This document shows, piece by piece, positions 55,962 to 64,000 of a stretch of DNA of 64,000 nt. A program made the translations under genes and the position numbers. Numbering within the stretch: position 1 is the stretch's first letter; every line of letters starts with the position of its first letter. The stretch comes from Dehalococcoidia bacterium (GTDB taxonomy: Bacteria > Chloroflexota > Dehalococcoidia > UBA2979), in the NCBI GenBank assembly GCA_009692685.1, contig SHYS01000001.1:124001-188000 (forward strand). The letters are read 5' to 3'. A model generated the notes under the pieces. That model made no database searches. It was not told the origin of the DNA and saw only the letters and a program-made list of their open reading frames with translations.

Positions 55962-56678
55962 TTACCTCGAGAGGCGTTCGCCGAAGATCGCGCGCCCTAC
56001 CCGCACCAGCGTCGCGCCTTCCTCGATGGCGACCTCGAAGTCGTTGGTCATCCCCATCGAGAGCCCGCGTAACCCGTGCGCCGCGGCGAGTTCGCGCAAC
56101 GTGCGGAAGGCCGGCCTCGCCTGCTCCGGGTCATCGACGAGCGGGGCGACAGTCATCAGCCCCAGCACCTCGATGCCCGGCGCGCCAGCGGCACCCGCGA
56201 GCAACGCGCCCACTTCCGAGGGCGCCGCGCCCTCTTTCTGGGCCTCGCCCGCCACGTTGACCTCAATGTAACAGGGGAGTGGGTGGTCCGCATCGGAGGC
56301 TCCCCGCCCCACTCTCCGAAGGGCGGCGATCGCCTCGATCAGGCGAATTGCATCCACGGAGTGCAGCGCGTGAATCACGGGCACCACCTCGCGCACCTTG
56401 TTGCGCTGCAGGTGCCCAATAAAGTGCCAGCGAGGCGCGAGGCCCGCTTTCGAGGCTGCCTCGACCTTCGGCAGCAACTCCTGCGCGCGGTTCTCGCCCA
56501 GGTCGGCGACGCCCGCCGCCACCACCTCGGCGATCGAGGCGACATCGAAGCCCTTGGAGACGGCGACCAGTGTCACCTCCGAGGCGTCGCGCCCCGCTCG
56601 CGCGCATGCCGCCTCGATGCGCTCTCGCACGTCGAGCACGCGCCCGGCGATGGTCGTGTGGAGGGAGGAGGAGGGCAT
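55962..56678 (-). CDS. yggS: YggS-type pyridoxal-phosphate homeostasis protein
   Basis: 238 residues. [40 protein letters not shown] carries the PLP lysine (SKG, where most have SKT or SKY), [17 protein letters not shown] and [28 protein letters not shown] the phosphate-binding end. It buffers free PLP and is related to alanine-racemase fold III enzymes. The gene precedes proC by 45 bases. Confidence 0.95.
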   Translation of the reverse strand: MPSSSLHTTIAGRVLDVRERIEAACARAGRDASEVTLVAVSKGFDVASIAEVVAAGVADLGENRAQELLPKVEAASKAGLAPRWHFIGHLQRNKVREVVPVIHALHSVDAIRLIEAIAALRRVGRGASDADHPLPCYIEVNVAGEAQKEGAAPSEVGALLAGAAGAPGIEVLGLMTVAPLVDDPEQARPAFRTLRELAAAHGLRGLSMGMTNDFEVAIEEGATLVRVGRAIFGERLSR

Positions 56679-56775
56679 GCCGCGATTGTAGGCCTGGCAT
56701 CAGGGCCGGACCCCGACTTGCCAGCCGTCGTGGTGTTCGTCGACGAAGAGCAGGTACTGCCATTACCTCGAGCCT

Positions 56776-58428
56776 CTAGCAGACTCCGCAGAGCTTGCAG
56801 CCGACCTCCGGTGGAGGGCAGGGGATCGTGCGGCGCAGGCGTTCGTGCTTGTCCATCTCGCGCAGGAGGAAGCGCTCCGTCATCCCCACGTCCACGATAT
56901 GCCAGGGCGGCTTCTCAGTGGACCAGGGGAACGGGCCATCGAGGCCGAAGTCCTTGATCGCCCGGCGGTAAGTCGAGAGCGAGTCGTCCGGCATCCACTC
57001 GAGCATGTCGGCGAGACGTCCGTCCGCCCTCGACAGCACATCGTCGACGCGCGCCGTCAGGGGCGAGTCCGAGCGCAACTCGATGCCCGGCTTGAGGTGC
57101 TGCTGGAGCACCGCGATGCGTTGCTTCGCGAGGGTTGGATCGATGGCGGGCTGGTACTGGTAGGCCGTCCACGGCTTGGGGACCAGCGGGCTCACGGCCA
57201 TCACCACTCGAGTGCCGTGCCCCGCTGCATCGAGGCGCTCCTTGATGCCGTTGCCCAGGCGCGCCATCTCGTAGAGGTCGTCGTCTTCCTCGCCGGGCAG
57301 CGCGCACATGAAATAGAGCTTGAAGCGCTGCGCGCCGCTCTCGCCCACCATCGAAGCGCCATCAAGGACCTGCTCCTCGGTCACGCCCTTGTTGATCGCG
57401 AGGCGTAGGCGTTCCGACCCCGCCTCAGGCGCGACCGTCACCGTCTTCGTGCCGCCGGCCGATATCGCCGCGAGCACGTCGCGGTTGAGGTTGTCGACGC
57501 GTAGTGACGAGATCGAGACGCGCGCGCCCAGCTGGTGTGCGCCCACCGCGATCTCGGTCAGGTCGGGGTGATCGGCGACAGCCGCGCCCAGCAGTCCCAC
57601 CTTCGGCGAGTGCTGCAGGGAGTGCTCGATGATGCCGAGCAGCTGCTCAGCGGGGCGGTAACGAGGCGGGCGGAAGACGTAGCCCGCGATGCAGAAGCGG
57701 CAACCACGGCCGCAGCCGCGCGCGCACTCGACGAGGGTCATGTCGGACAGCTCGGTGTCCTCGGTCAGCACCGTCGAATACGCCTCGGTGCTGGCGATGT
57801 CGTGCACGTACTGGCGCTCGACCGCGCCGAAGGCTGGCGGGAGCTGCGGCACGTAGATACCGGGGATGCGGGACATCTCCTCGAGGAGCTCCTGGCGACC
57901 GCTGTAGAGCCCGTCCTGCCACGCGCCCACGAGGCCGGGGATAACCTCCTCGCCCTCGCCCACCACGGCGGCGTCGAGGAACGGTGCGACACCCGCGGGG
58001 TTCGTCAGCATGCATGCCCCGCCCGCGATCACCAAGGGATGGCGCTCGTCTCGCTGGTCCGCGCGCAGCGGGATCCCTGCCGCGCGGAGGCACTGCACGA
58101 GGTTGAAGTAGTCGAACTCGTAGGACAGCGTGAACGCGAGGACGGCGAAGTCCCCCAGCGCTCGCTGTGACTCCATCGAGACCACGGGCGCGGGGTGCTT
58201 GCCGCCCTTGCCCGGCGGGTCGTAGAAGGCGCGCTCGCAGACGATCTCTTCGTAGGCGTTGAACAGCGAGTAGACGGTCTGCATCGCGAGGTTGGACATG
58301 CCGATGTAGTACGAGTTCGGGTAGACCATCGCGATCGGAATACGACCGCCCCAGTTCTTGACCGTGAACCCGCGCTCGCGAGCAAGACGCTGTCGCGCCA
58401 CCTGTCGTGCGTCACTCATCGATGCCAT
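56776..58428 (-). CDS. B12-binding-type radical SAM protein (TIGR03960-like)
   Basis: 550 residues. WGGRIPIAMVYPNSYYIGMSNLAMQTVYSLFN is the N-terminal block of this family; the radical SAM site is VECARGCGRGCRFCIAGYVFRPPRYRP near residue 235, with the 4Fe-4S cysteines in a CxxxCxxC arrangement. KTVTVAPEAGSERLRLAINKG and FKLYFMCALPGEEDDDLYEMARL follow. The C-terminus PCPPPEVGCKLCGVC has four extra Cys. Relatives are paired with or fused to a DUF2344 protein that acts on tRNA or uses SAM in an unknown reaction; no DUF2344 gene is visible here. Confidence 0.85.
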   Translation of the reverse strand: MASMSDARQVARQRLARERGFTVKNWGGRIPIAMVYPNSYYIGMSNLAMQTVYSLFNAYEEIVCERAFYDPPGKGGKHPAPVVSMESQRALGDFAVLAFTLSYEFDYFNLVQCLRAAGIPLRADQRDERHPLVIAGGACMLTNPAGVAPFLDAAVVGEGEEVIPGLVGAWQDGLYSGRQELLEEMSRIPGIYVPQLPPAFGAVERQYVHDIASTEAYSTVLTEDTELSDMTLVECARGCGRGCRFCIAGYVFRPPRYRPAEQLLGIIEHSLQHSPKVGLLGAAVADHPDLTEIAVGAHQLGARVSISSLRVDNLNRDVLAAISAGGTKTVTVAPEAGSERLRLAINKGVTEEQVLDGASMVGESGAQRFKLYFMCALPGEEDDDLYEMARLGNGIKERLDAAGHGTRVVMAVSPLVPKPWTAYQYQPAIDPTLAKQRIAVLQQHLKPGIELRSDSPLTARVDDVLSRADGRLADMLEWMPDDSLSTYRRAIKDFGLDGPFPWSTEKPPWHIVDVGMTERFLLREMDKHERLRRTIPCPPPEVGCKLCGVC

Positions 58429-58553
58429 GTGTGGAGGCTAACAGATGCGGTCAGTGCGGGCTCGCGTCCCTCCGCCGCCGCCGTCCGGTGGAATCCTGCC
58501 GTGAGGACCAGCGGACCTGTGCAGGCGGCGCGCCAACAGGGGATAGTGGAAAT

Positions 58554-58886
58554 ATGAGCGTACGCATCCGGCACCTAATTGCGACGTTCGGGTGGTGGCA
58601 GTGGTTGCTCTGCGCCATGCTCGTCGGCGCGATGCTGTTCGCGGGACTCTTCGCCGTCCGCACCGTGCGCTATTCGCTGTACTGGAGCCAGCATCGAGCC
58701 GATCCGATCGAGCGCTGGATGACCGTGAACTACGTCGCGCATTCGTACGGCGTGCCTCCAGAGGTGCTGTGGCAGGCACTCGGCGAGGAGCACGGCAAGG
58801 CCCCTACGCGCTCCGTTCGGCGTCCGCTGAGCGAGGTCGTCGCTGACCACGGGCAGACCTTCGAGGAGGTACGCGCGACTCTCTAA
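58554..58886 (+). CDS. small single-pass membrane protein
   Basis: 110 residues from ATG 58554 (the frame opens at 58407 without a good start). One membrane helix (WWQWLLCAMLVGAMLFAGLFAVRTVRY) is followed by a short soluble part with WMTVNYVAHSYGVPPEVLWQALGEEHGKAPTRSVRRPLSEVVADHG. The YGVPPEVLWQAL segment looks like a short helix-turn-helix-type or lytic-transglycosylase-like piece but is too small to assign. Function unknown. Confidence 0.6.
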   Translation: MSVRIRHLIATFGWWQWLLCAMLVGAMLFAGLFAVRTVRYSLYWSQHRADPIERWMTVNYVAHSYGVPPEVLWQALGEEHGKAPTRSVRRPLSEVVADHGQTFEEVRATL

Positions 58887-58946
58887 CGCGCCATCGCCCT
58901 GGCGCACCAGCCGACCCCACACCAGAAGGCCAAGCTGGCTCTTCTC

Positions 58947-59590
58947 GTGAGAGACCTGGTAATCTTATGTGTTGCCGTCTACGGCATGGCGGCGGCGTTC
59001 GTCATGCTGGTCATCACCGCGGTCGGTTTCCCGTTCCCGGCCACGCTGGTGCTCCTCGTCCTCGTGTCTTCGGTCGCGCAGGGCGACCTCATCCTCTGGC
59101 AGGTGCTGCCCTTGCGGCCACCGCCGCGATCCTCGGTGATCAGGCGGGGTATTCGATCGGGCAGTTAGGCGGCCGGATGGCCGTCGATGCAATCGGAAAC
59201 CGGACCGGCTGGTGGGAGTTGCTGCGCCGGGCCGAGGCGTTCGCCACCCGCTGTGGTGCGCTCGGGATCTTCCTCAGCTGGTGGCTCGTCACCGGACTCG
59301 GGCCGTCGATCAACCTCACCAGCGGCGTCGCAGCCTACCCGTGGGCGAAGTTCCTGCTCTGGGACATCCTTGGCGAGGCGGTATGGGTGAGCGGGTACGT
59401 GACCCTCGGGTTCTTCTTCAGCGACCAGATGCACATCGTGGCGGATGTGCTCGCTAACCTCGGGTGGTTCCTGATCGCCGTCCTCGTCGCGGTTGCCGCC
59501 GGCTGGGAGCTGGCTCACTACCTCAGGCAGGCAGCGCGTGACGCCGAGGCGAGCGCTCAAGCTCTACATCCGAGTAACGTGCGCCAGTAA
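58947..59590 (+). pseudogene. DedA/SNARE-associated (VTT) membrane protein, frameshifted
   Basis: From GTG 58947, LVILCVAVYGMAAAFVMLVITAVGFPFPATLVLLVLVSSVAQGDLILWQ starts a DedA-type protein, then the frame breaks. Near 59099 the protein continues in the next frame: AGAALAATAAILGDQAGYSIGQLGGR, FATRCGALGIFLSWWLVTGLGPSINLTSGVAAYPWAKFLLWDILGEAVWVSGYVTLGFFFSD and a last helix ending at 59590. A single-base loss (or two-base gain) there would explain it; no homopolymer is present. If it is a sequencing error, the gene is an intact ~213-residue DedA protein. Confidence 0.75.
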
Positions 59591-59611
59591 CCCGCACCTG
59601 CGAATCCCAGC

Positions 59612-59893
59612 CTACGAGTAGTGGTCCCGATTCGCCTCGCGTTGCTGATCGCGGAGCGAGCGCCGGTCACGGGCGGCCAGCCAGACGAAGGCGAGGGCGA
59701 CGAGCGCGATCGGCACGAGTCCAGCCCACACGCTGACCGCCGCGAAGAGCCAGAATGTCAGCGCGATGTAGGCGAGCGCTCCAAGGCCAGCGCCCGCTAC
59801 CGGCAGAATGACCTCGAAGGCCACGCGGATGATGATGAGCGTGTCGCGGCAGCCGCCGACCTTAGTCGGTTCAGGGGGCTCGTAGCCGTACAT
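59612..59893 (-). CDS. small membrane protein
   Basis: 93 residues from ATG 59893 (the frame opens at 60094). MYGYEPPEPTKVGGCRDTLI is followed by two or three membrane helices (IIRVAFEVILPVAGAGLGALAYIALTFWLFAAVSVWAGLVPIALVALAFVWL) and a basic tail (ARDRRSLRDQQREANRD). No family recognised. It is divergent from the PPOX gene at 60030. Confidence 0.6.
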   Translation of the reverse strand: MYGYEPPEPTKVGGCRDTLIIIRVAFEVILPVAGAGLGALAYIALTFWLFAAVSVWAGLVPIALVALAFVWLAARDRRSLRDQQREANRDHYS

Positions 59894-60029
59894 CCGTCGA
59901 GTGTAGGGGCGGACCGGCGAGGAGCCACGTCGAGCCGCGTTGATCCTTGAGGAGCGGGCCGCTCGCGCGAAGCGCGCCACGCCCGGTGTTAGGATGCGCT
60001 GACGCCCCTCGCAGCCCTCGGAGGTACGT

Positions 60030-60458
60030 ATGCCGGACGTCGCACAGGTACCCGAGCAGTTCGCGCAGTTCCTTGCGGAGCCGCGCACGGGCATCCTTTC
60101 GGTCGCCCGGGGCGCTGGCCGCCCGCCTCACGCCACGCCCGTGTGGTTCCACTACACCGGAACGCGCTTCGAGGTCTCAATCACCCGCAATCGCACCAAG
60201 TTCCGCTTCATCGAACGTGCTCCCGCGGTCTCGCTCGTCATCGATGATCCGATGGCGTGGCGCACCGTGATCATCGAGGGCACCGCGAGCGTCCTCAACG
60301 ACGACGCGTCGCTCCTCGCGACAGCGAAGGCGCTGCGCGCCAAGTACCGGCAGGGTTCCCCGATGACACCAGACGACGAGATCCTGCGCGGACTGCACGC
60401 CGAGGAACGCGTCGTCATCGCCATCGAGCCGGCGAAAGTGATTTCCTGGGCTCGCTGA
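60030..60458 (+). CDS. pyridoxamine-5'-phosphate-oxidase-fold (F420/flavin) protein
   Basis: 142 residues from ATG. FLAEPRTGILSVARGAGRPPHATPVWFHYTGTRFEVSITRNRTKFRFIERAPAVSLVIDDPMAWRTVIIEGTASVL is the split-barrel PPOX fold typical of F420-dependent family members (GRPHATPVWF, K-x-R-N/F-I-x-R, VSLVIDD). It could reduce a small unsaturated substrate or bind biliverdin; the substrate is unknown. Preceded by GGAGGTACG. Confidence 0.85.
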   Translation: MPDVAQVPEQFAQFLAEPRTGILSVARGAGRPPHATPVWFHYTGTRFEVSITRNRTKFRFIERAPAVSLVIDDPMAWRTVIIEGTASVLNDDASLLATAKALRAKYRQGSPMTPDDEILRGLHAEERVVIAIEPAKVISWAR

Positions 60459-60477
60459 CCACTCTGATTCCGGGCAC

Positions 60478-60915
60478 TCAGGCCCGAGGCGGGCTGCCGT
60501 AGCCGGACTGGTCGTACTGGCGGGCGGCTTCTTCGACGCCACCTCGGACGGTCGTGACTTCTTTGCCGCCGGAGATGGCGAGGGAGCGTCGGATGAACTT
60601 CAGCGCCTCGGCGTGGGTGAGCCAGCGTTTCGGTACGCAGCCGTACTGACAGCGCAGGTCGGGTTGATCGACCATGCCCCAGACGCGGCAGACGAGCGGC
60701 CGTGCATCGTAGACCGTGCAGCGCTCGGCCTCGAGGTAGGGGCAGCTTTCTTCGAGGGTGGCCATGAGGCGGAGTGGCTCGCCGGTGAGACGTTCGAGGC
60801 GGCGCGCCTCGTGGTAACCCATCGAGATGGCGCCGCAGGAATCGGCGCAGAGCCCTCGACACTCAAGGTGAGGCAGTTCGGCGTAGAGGGCGTCGAGCCG
60901 TTCTTCGATGGTCAC
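60478..60915 (-). CDS. YkgJ-family cysteine cluster protein
   Basis: 145 residues. CRGLCADSCGAI, CPYLEAERCTVYDARPLVCRVWGM and LRCQYGCVPKRWL supply eight cysteines in the YkgJ pattern (CPYL-x-x-x-x-C-x-I/VY-x-x-RP-x-x-CR). Such proteins probably bind a metal or iron-sulfur cluster; role unknown. It is downstream of nrdJ on the same strand. Confidence 0.85.
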   Translation of the reverse strand: MTIEERLDALYAELPHLECRGLCADSCGAISMGYHEARRLERLTGEPLRLMATLEESCPYLEAERCTVYDARPLVCRVWGMVDQPDLRCQYGCVPKRWLTHAEALKFIRRSLAISGGKEVTTVRGGVEEAARQYDQSGYGSPPRA

Positions 60916-60940
60916 AGGCGGGGCTCCGGGGGCCGCGACG

Positions 60941-60994
60941 TTTGATTGAGTTTGATTGAAGGCCTCGCGCCAGATTCGCCGTTTGTTTGATTGA
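60941..60994. repeat. TTTGATTGA repeats between nrdJ and the YkgJ gene
   Basis: TTTGATTGA occurs at 60941-60949, 60951-60959 and 60986-60994, in a short AT-richer stretch of an otherwise GC-rich 294-base gap. Read on the minus strand it is TCAATCAAA, immediately upstream of the YkgJ gene, so it could be an operator or promoter element. The rest of the gap shows nothing recognisable. Confidence 0.6.
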
Positions 60995-61209
60995 TTGTTC
61001 TGGTGGGACGAATTTCTCGCAAGCGCTCGGAACGCCGAGGGGCGTTGCGGGAGCCTCGGACTGTAGGCGAGTGTGGCGCCATGCGATGAGGTGTAGCTCG
61101 TTAGCCTCGAAGGCCCGACGTGGGGGTGACACGATTGCGGGATCTAGGCGCGAGTGGCGGTTGAGGACTGAGGCGCTCGATGGCCGCGTATCGAGCTAGC
61201 CGTTCTGCC

Positions 61210-63465
61210 TCAGCCGCACTTGTTGTAGCCGCAGGTCCGGCAGAGCAGGCAGCTTTCTAGGAACTCCAGGTCTGACCCACAATCGGGACACGAGACGCCG
61301 GACGATGCGCCTGCCCTCGAGGGTGCGTGCGCGCCGCTGGCGCCGACGAAGTGGAGGTGTAGCCAGCGGAAGATGTAGTCGAGCACGCTGGAGGCGATCG
61401 GGATCTCGGGCTTGTTGGTAAGTCCGTGCGGCTCGAAGCGCGTGTTTTCGAACTTGTCCGCGAGCTCCTCGACGCCGACTCCGTGCTGGAGCGATAGCGA
61501 GGTTATGATGGCGACGGCATCCATCAAGCCGGAGACCGTGGAGCCCTCTTTCGCCATCGTGATGAAGGCCTCGCCAGGCGAGCCGTCCTCGAAGAGGCCG
61601 ACCGTGACGTACCACTCCTGCTCGCCAACGCGGAACTTATGGGTAACCGCCTGGCGCTCGTCAGGCAGGTGGCGGCGCGCGGGCACTGCAGGTTCGTCCC
61701 CCCTCGGCGCCCGCAGCGCTGGGGAGGGCGCGTGTGCGAGCACCTGCACCTCGCGCGAGCCGTCGCGGTAGACCGTGACGCCCTTGCAGCCGAGCTCATG
61801 AGCAAGAGTGAAAACGCGCGCGATCTCGGCGGGTGTGGACTCGTGAGGCAGGTTGACCGTCTTCGAAACCGCTAGGTCGGTGCTGGCCTGGAAGGCGGCC
61901 TGCATGCGAACGTGCCACTCGGGTGCGACCTCGTGGGCGGTGGCAAAGCGGCGTCGAGCCTCGGGCGGCACATCGTCGCGGTCGGTGAGGCGTGCGCCGT
62001 GGGCCAGCGCCTGCATGAGGTCGTCGGAGAAGAATCCGCCCCCGCGCGCTGCCGCCTCGAACGGCTCGCTCAGCTCGGCGAGCATTGTGCCATCGCCCAT
62101 GCGTCGATAGTGGGCGAGCGAGAAGAGCGGTTCGATGCCCGAGGAGGCGCCGGCGATGATCGCGATGGTTCCCGTTGGTGCGATGCAGGTACGCGTGGCG
62201 TTGCGGTATCGAGGTCGCTCGGGGAACAGGGCGGCATCGGCGTAGATCGAGCGCTCCCAGTTCGGAAAGACACCATTTTCCTCGGCAAGATCGCGCGAGG
62301 CGTGGTCGGCCGCCCTAGAGATCTCCGAGGCGAGGCGTCCCGCGAGGGCGAGCGCAGCTTCCGAGTCGTAGGCGATGCCGGCGGCGATGAGGAGGTCGGC
62401 GAAGCCCATGATCCCGAGGCCGATCTTGCGGTTGCCGCGGACGGCGGCGGCGATCTCCTCGACCGGGAAGGTGTTCGCATCCACGACGTCATCGAGGAAG
62501 CGCACGCCGATGGCGACCGTCTCGCGCAGCGCGACCCAGTCGAGGTCGTGCGCCTCAGCACGCCAGAAGCGGGCGACGTTCACGGACCCGAGGGTGCACG
62601 CCTCCCAGGGCAGGAGCGGCACCTCGCCACACGGGTTGGTCGCCTCGATCTCGCCGAGGGCGGGCGTGGGATTGTGGCGGTTCACCTCGTCGAGGAAGAC
62701 CAGGCCGGGGTCGCCGGTGAGCCACGCCGAGCGCGTGAGCTCATCGAAGAGAGCGTGGGCGTCCTCGCTGCCGACGGTGGCGCCCGTGTGCGGGTCGACG
62801 AGCGCGATCGAGGTGCCATCGGCGGCCGCCTGCATGAAAGCGTCGGTCACGCCGACGGAGATGTTGAAGCGCTGCGCACTGACGCCGTCGTCCTTGGCGT
62901 GAATGAAGGCGCGGATGTCCGGGTGGTCGACACGCAGGATGGCCATGTTGGCGCCCTCGCGCTTGCCGCCCTGCGTGACCAGCCTCGAGACGTCGTCGTA
63001 GTGATAGAGCACCGAGAGCGGGCCGCAAGCCGAGCCGTGGGTTGAGGAGATCGGCGCCCCGAGGGGACGCAGGCGGGAGAGCGAGAACCCGGTGCCGCCA
63101 CCGTACTTCTGGACCATCGCTGCCGCCTGGGCGGTACGCATGATCGAGTCGAGCGAATCCTCGACGGGGAGGACGAAGCAGGCGGCGAGTGTGCCGCGCC
63201 CGGTGCCCGCGTTCATGAGCGTTGGGGAGTTGGGCAGGAAGCGGAGCGCCGCCATCTCGTCGTAGAAGCGCTGGCCCCAGACGGTCCGCGCTTCCGGGGT
63301 GGCCTCGACGGCCGCGATCGCCTCGGCGACGCGAGCCAGGAGCTGCTCGGGTGACTCGATGATCGCGCCGTCGGGGTCATGGAGCAGGTAGCGACGCTCC
63401 AGGACGGTGCGCGCGTTGTGGGTGAGCACGACTGGGTGCTGTCGAATCTGTGAGGTTGCGACCAC
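61210..63465 (-). CDS. nrdJ: class II (adenosylcobalamin) ribonucleoside-diphosphate reductase
   Basis: 751 residues from GTG with GGAGG upstream. FLPNSPTLMNAG, GGGTGFSLSRLRPLGAPISST, SVLYHYDDVSRLVTQGGKREGANMAILRVDHPDIRAFI, EIEATNPCGEVPLLPWEACTLGSVN (active-site Cys and Glu), and ATRTCIAPTGTIAIIAGASSGIEPLFSLAHYRR are NrdJ blocks. The C-terminus CPDCGSDLEFLESCLLCRTCGYNKCG has the redox and zinc cysteines. It makes deoxyribonucleotides with a B12 radical and needs no oxygen. nrdR lies just upstream. Confidence 0.96.
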   Translation of the reverse strand: MVATSQIRQHPVVLTHNARTVLERRYLLHDPDGAIIESPEQLLARVAEAIAAVEATPEARTVWGQRFYDEMAALRFLPNSPTLMNAGTGRGTLAACFVLPVEDSLDSIMRTAQAAAMVQKYGGGTGFSLSRLRPLGAPISSTHGSACGPLSVLYHYDDVSRLVTQGGKREGANMAILRVDHPDIRAFIHAKDDGVSAQRFNISVGVTDAFMQAAADGTSIALVDPHTGATVGSEDAHALFDELTRSAWLTGDPGLVFLDEVNRHNPTPALGEIEATNPCGEVPLLPWEACTLGSVNVARFWRAEAHDLDWVALRETVAIGVRFLDDVVDANTFPVEEIAAAVRGNRKIGLGIMGFADLLIAAGIAYDSEAALALAGRLASEISRAADHASRDLAEENGVFPNWERSIYADAALFPERPRYRNATRTCIAPTGTIAIIAGASSGIEPLFSLAHYRRMGDGTMLAELSEPFEAAARGGGFFSDDLMQALAHGARLTDRDDVPPEARRRFATAHEVAPEWHVRMQAAFQASTDLAVSKTVNLPHESTPAEIARVFTLAHELGCKGVTVYRDGSREVQVLAHAPSPALRAPRGDEPAVPARRHLPDERQAVTHKFRVGEQEWYVTVGLFEDGSPGEAFITMAKEGSTVSGLMDAVAIITSLSLQHGVGVEELADKFENTRFEPHGLTNKPEIPIASSVLDYIFRWLHLHFVGASGAHAPSRAGASSGVSCPDCGSDLEFLESCLLCRTCGYNKCG

Positions 63466-63644
63466 GAAGCGCCTCCGACCTCGAAGCGATGGGCGCGAAC
63501 TGTAACAGAACAGGCGTTCGCTGGTCCATGAAACGCCCTCGAAGTGGCGCCGCCAGCCGCGCGATGCCTGACGGAGTCAGTGTAAAGCGTCCGCAGCTCG
63601 TCATTGTGAGGGCAGACCATGACCTGTGGGCGATGTCACCGGGA

Positions 63645-63684
63645 TCGCAGACGCCCCTATTGGACAACATCGGGGCGTCTGCGA
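63645..63684 (-). terminator. 13-bp hairpin between nrdR and nrdJ
   Basis: TCGCAGACGCCCC (63645-63657) pairs perfectly with GGGGCGTCTGCGA (63672-63684), loop 14 bases. It is 25 bases beyond the nrdR stop. No T-run follows on the minus strand. It could terminate nrdR or reduce read-through into nrdJ; I saw no clear cobalamin riboswitch in the 180-base nrdJ leader. Confidence 0.6.
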
Positions 63685-63709
63685 GCGTGCGGCCGAGGAG
63701 CTGGCTGGG

Positions 63710-64000
63710 TCAGACGCTGAGCGCGTTCCCTACCCGAGCGGTCTCGATGGGGGTGGGGACGCGGGGGAGCGCGTCGCCCATGCCTGCGGCGGAGTGGCCC
63801 TCGGCGGAGCGGGTGCGGGACTCGCGCGCCTCGTCGCGTACCAGGCGGTCCATATCGTCCACGAAGAGCCGGGGCTGCTCGGCTGGGGGAATGGGGACCG
63901 TCGCCATCTGAGCCAACTCGTCCATCATGTCGTCGAGGGAGACGAACTGACGGTAGGAAGACGAGAAGCGGATGTAGGCGATGGGGTCGAGGCGCTTGAG
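63710..64000 (-). CDS. nrdR: transcriptional repressor NrdR (N-terminus outside window)
   Basis: The frame runs off the window end. Visible is LKRLDPIAYIRFSSSYRQFVSLDDMMDELAQMA, the end of the NrdR ATP-cone domain, followed by an unusual tail of about 60 residues (PRLFVDDMDRLVRDEARESRTRSAEGHSAAGMGD...). The N-terminal zinc ribbon is not in the window. NrdR senses ATP/dATP and represses ribonucleotide reductase genes; here it lies directly upstream of nrdJ on the same strand. Confidence 0.85.
   Translation of the reverse strand, partial: LKRLDPIAYIRFSSSYRQFVSLDDMMDELAQMATVPIPPAEQPRLFVDDMDRLVRDEARESRTRSAEGHSAAGMGDALPRVPTPIETARVGNALSV

Noticed and set aside
63466..63640. Possible cobalamin riboswitch in the nrdJ leader
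   Set aside because: A GCCACT and a GTCAGG-like piece occur but in the wrong order and without the B12 box pairing; leader is too short and unstructured by eye.

Overview
This is a 64 kb window of a high-GC bacterial chromosome carrying mostly housekeeping genes, with a few decayed mobile or regulatory patches. The gene set points to a Chloroflexota member, probably on the Dehalococcoidia side: DUF951, class II B12-dependent ribonucleotide reductase next to nrdR, RNase Y, Rex, an HdrB-type EtfD, F420/flavin oxidoreductases and a TIGR03960-type radical SAM protein. The organism makes peptidoglycan (murI, murA, mreB). The phylum is an inference from gene content, not from a marker tree.

Layout. 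1-7.5 kb: a fatty-acid oxidation block on the plus strand (partial enoyl-CoA hydratase, two Rieske-like proteins lacking the iron ligands, acyl-CoA ligase, membrane EtfD, EtfB, EtfA), which would activate acyl-CoAs and pass beta-oxidation electrons through ETF and EtfD to quinone. 7.8-12.6 kb: coaE, then a CbbQ/NorQ-type AAA ATPase with a very large NorD-type VWA partner carrying about eight helical repeats. 12.65-13.54 kb: gene-poor, with a 13-G run. 13.5-19.8 kb: MBL hydrolase, a HicB-like protein with unknown neighbours, cinA, a YcaQ-type glycosylase, a GltD-like flavoprotein, a DinB-like protein. 19.9-26.6 kb: MoxR-DUF58-DUF4129 trio, murI-pyrF, DUF951, bifunctional nuclease. 26.7-34.3 kb: the complete ATP synthase operon atpI-B-E-F-H-A-G-D-C, with strong RNA hairpins on both sides of the c-subunit gene.

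34.3-44.6 kb: remnants of an acyl-CoA dehydrogenase and an SPFH protein beside an intact ribbon-helix-helix gene, murA (Asp in place of the fosfomycin-target Cys), mreB, rex, a non-catalytic SUMF1 protein, VanZ-like protein, a broken hydrolase, an LLM flavoprotein, a collapsed FIST-histidine kinase gene, a stand-alone CinA C-terminal enzyme, a secreted protein and two tiny proteins. 44.6-48.3 kb: a transposase fragment, an orphan oligopeptide-type binding lipoprotein, a decayed IS6-family element and tRNA-Asp.

48.4-64 kb: two long minus-strand clusters (recA-recX-rny-ymdB-PHP-zinc-ribbon membrane protein; radical SAM-yggS-proC-yggT), a frameshifted DedA-family gene, PPOX and YkgJ-type genes, and nrdR (cut by the window end) followed by nrdJ. 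recA has a perfect CGAAC-N4-GTTCG SOS box between its -35 and -10 elements. At least six genes or gene remnants are broken, several next to mobile-element debris. The word TCGAGG/CCTCGA is conspicuously frequent throughout. I see no CRISPR array, prophage or origin.
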